This document shows positions 61,929-64,000 of a stretch of 64,000 nt of DNA, in pieces. The notes beneath the pieces were generated by a model. The model had not been told where the DNA came from and searched no databases. It saw only the letters and a program-made list of their open reading frames with translations. Source of the DNA: Eucalyptus grandis (Eukaryota > Streptophyta > Magnoliopsida > Myrtales > Myrtaceae); assembly GCF_016545825.1 (NCBI RefSeq), contig NC_052619.1, positions 72,612,115 through 72,676,114 on the forward strand, in the 5' to 3' direction. The translations under genes were made by a program, and so were the position numbers. How positions within the stretch are numbered: position 1 is the stretch's first letter; each line of letters starts with the position of its first letter.

Positions 61929-64000
61929 TGAGTAGAAAGATTAACGCACCTCTTTTGGGATCCATCGTTCTTGAAGTGGAAGCGGAAAACCGATGTTCCA
62001 CACACAAGTCATTTTCCTCTATCGCCCTCCGTATCACTGGCTCAATAAGACAGCCCCTCACCCTTTAGCGTTAGGTAAACGCTCTTTATGTGGGGATACA
62101 TGTGAGAATTAAGGTTAGAGGAGAGACTTAAGCACTATTTATAGAGTTTCTAGCTAGGCCCCCTTATTATGAGCCATGCTCAACTCGGCTCACACTAGCC
62201 AGTCTCATATTAGACTAATTAAGAAACCTTCTATCTCACTTTAGACCAACCCCATTTTACAATAACCGTGAAACGGTAAATTACATTATCAATTAATATA
62301 ATCCACATTAGGAAAACTCTTACATTCTCCCACTTTGACTATATTAATATTAATTGAACTTATACTGTATGTGCACACATTAGTCTAGAGATAATTCTTA
62401 ATAGTCAATCATATCCCATAAAATCACAAACATCGAATCATGGCGGTAACTGCATGTATACACACAAAACCTTCCATGGTCATGAATGTTCTCAACTTTA
62501 TTGATATGGATTCAATATGATAGTGTGCAAATGGATAACATCTATCATAAAGAGATCCCATTTGTCAGTCACCATTCTCTTACCTTAAGCGTCACAAAAA
62601 ACTTGTGCCGCTAGAAAATGTCTTTATGGTTCCAATGAACTCACATATGCCTTATCTTTACAATTAATTTTTATTTATGTATAACAAGGCATATGCACAA
62701 GGCTAATAACTGGATGCCCCTAGCCTTCACTCAAGATTTATACAATACCTTGAGACTTTATCAATATGTATTCAACATAATAACAACACATTCAACAAAT
62801 ATTTTATTGAATACAAAAGTTGATACATATCAAACCGTTACTAATTGTAACAAACACAGATGTGAACTTTATTAGAGTAAAGTCAAAATAATTCCCACTA
62901 AACAACATCATCTTATAATGCTCTTAAGCTCATATTAATGACATGTCATTCAAGAACAGAAGAGCGAAGTCCTTTAGTTAGTGGATCTACAGCCACATCA
63001 TCTGTGGAAATATGTTATATTATAACGTCACATTTATGTACCATTTATTTATGGTAAAAAAATTGACTGTCAAATATTTAGACCCATTGAGATCTCTGTT
63101 GTTAATACTACAAATTTATTGTCTTAATACAACCGTATGGGTCAATCCATAAAATTAAAAACGGTCAACTCCTTAATGAGGTTCCGGAGCCTAATAGCCC
63201 AAGTAACAGTCTAAAAGAATGTTATAAACTCTGCTTCAAAAAAAAAAAACTCTGCTTCCATAGTAGAAGATAACATAGAACTTTATTAACTGCACTTCCT
63301 GCTAACATGCATATATATATTCCGTTATTGATATTATGTCATCCTAACAGCCAGTAAAGTTTATATCTAAATATCCTACTAGCTGCAAGAATTGAACATA
63401 TCTGTATATTAACATATAATCTCTTGTTCTCTTTAAGTACCTTAAAACCTTCTTGTCAGTAACACAATGATTGCATCCTGGATTTGATTGATATTTGCCT
63501 AGAAGTCTCATCACAAAGACGATATTTAGTCTAGTGCAAATTTGAGCATACATTATACTTTTAAGTGCACTGACACAAGGTACACTCTTTAACTGGATTT
63601 TCTCAATATCTAAATAAGGACAATGTAATAAATTCGATCCATCACCCTTAACGACATGAGCAATTCCTGACTTGCAATGATGCATATTGAATATTTTCAA
63701 ATATGATTAGCCAATGTCCTCTGAGATAAACCTAATAAAATCCAATATGTATGGTGATAACAATTCTTATAGACCTCGATGCTAAGGACAAAAGATGCCT
63801 TAAAGTCATTACTTGTAAGCGAAATATCATGTTCATAGAGTATGAGGAAAATAAATTTCCTTCTACTGACCTTGTAGTATATATACTAAATTACTTTGTT
63901 CCTAAAATGACAACATTATGAAACTTTAATAATATTATTTGGAAACTTGTGTAAAACCATGAATAAGACTTTTCAGTTTATACACAAGTTTACTTAAAAC
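61929..64000 (-). mobile_element. Copia retrotransposon, 3' end, truncated by window edge
   Basis: A 3' LTR of about 400 bp (61929-62334, outer end approximate) begins in element sense TGTAAGAGTTTTCC, directly after the purine tract AAAGTGGGAGAA. Upstream in element sense, 63700-62900 is decayed RT/RNase H. The 5' LTR would lie to the right of the window. Confidence 0.8.
63100..63700 (-). pseudogene. Copia RT C-terminus and RNase H start
   Basis: Frame 63700-63344 has SALKSIMYAQICTRLNIVFV, MRLLGKYQSNPG, KKVLRYLKRTRDYMLIYRYV and GYLDINFTGC. These match the Copia block A-x-G-SLMYAxxCTRPDI...YQSNPG...YLxGTxDY...GYxDSDFAGC. Several changes (CTRPDI to CTRLNI, YSDSDF to YLDINF) and a following break show decay. 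The STMEAEF-like RNase H words appear near 63240 in another frame. Confidence 0.8.

Noticed and set aside
1..64000. CRISPR arrays, bacterial operons, rRNA or tRNA genes
   Set aside because: No spaced direct repeats of CRISPR type. No cloverleaf tRNA found apart from the tRNA-like head of the SINE. The DNA is clearly plant nuclear.

Overview
This is nuclear DNA of a flowering plant: intron-bearing genes of plant-specific families (PAD4, a BAT1-like amino-acid permease, a potato-type-I protease inhibitor), Copia, Gypsy and LINE retrotransposons of plant type, a tRNA-derived SINE, and endogenous caulimovirid (plant pararetrovirus) DNA. A woody dicot, perhaps Myrtaceae such as Eucalyptus, is my best guess from the repeat style. 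That guess is an inference, not a measurement. Most of the 64 kb is nested mobile DNA. Only one gene (PAD4) looks structurally intact, and one small exon (a protease inhibitor) looks open. LAYOUT: 1-9155 holds a broken minus-strand homologue of Integrator subunit 9 (INTS9). It is cut at its 3' end by a LINE (1 to about 1075) and split inside an intron by a complete Copia element (2090-6945, TSD TATAA), which itself carries a SINE (4969-5162, 16-bp TSD). 10181-12850 (+) holds the first two exons of a BRCT-domain (MEI1/TopBP1-like) gene, followed by a decayed BAT1-type permease. 13427-17306 (-) is a complete four-exon PAD4 gene. Its 20-nt first coding exon has a near-copy at 19062-19081, and a fragment of an endogenous caulimovirid (about 17640-19000) lies between the two. 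19.3-22 kb is AT-rich DNA with foldback elements and MITEs. 22.0-27.2 kb is a longer, defective copy of the same caulimovirid, with gag-like, CCHC, protease, RT and RNase H parts and a promoter-like end. 28.8-36.0 kb is an old LINE (+) split by a younger 5'-truncated LINE (29172-33443, 13-bp TSD). The younger LINE holds a 2.5-kb solo-LTR-like block. 36.9-57.9 kb is one degenerate Gypsy element (-) blown apart by a 12.2-kb Sirevirus-like Copia (37572-49806, TSD GTCAT) and by a long LTR-like element E3 (50125-56797, TSD CATCG). E3 is split by a relative, E2 (50568-53834, TSD AAACG). A third relative, E1 (38674-42166), sits in the Sirevirus. 58-64 kb holds a LINE 3' end, MITEs, a protease-inhibitor exon, an unidentified transit-peptide-like exon and a Copia running off the right edge. 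MOST UNUSUAL: (1) E1, E2 and E3 all end with the same module: a short hairpin whose stem is kept by compensating changes, an invariant AG about 24-27 nt later, an ATG 8-9 nt after that, a small ORF with a YG(V/I)P motif, then a TTCCGC...AATAA(A) polyadenylation-like block just before the element end. (2) The start exon of the immune regulator PAD4 is duplicated around viral DNA. The genes do not form an operon or pathway. What ties the region together is successive insertion, whose order can be read from the target-site duplications.
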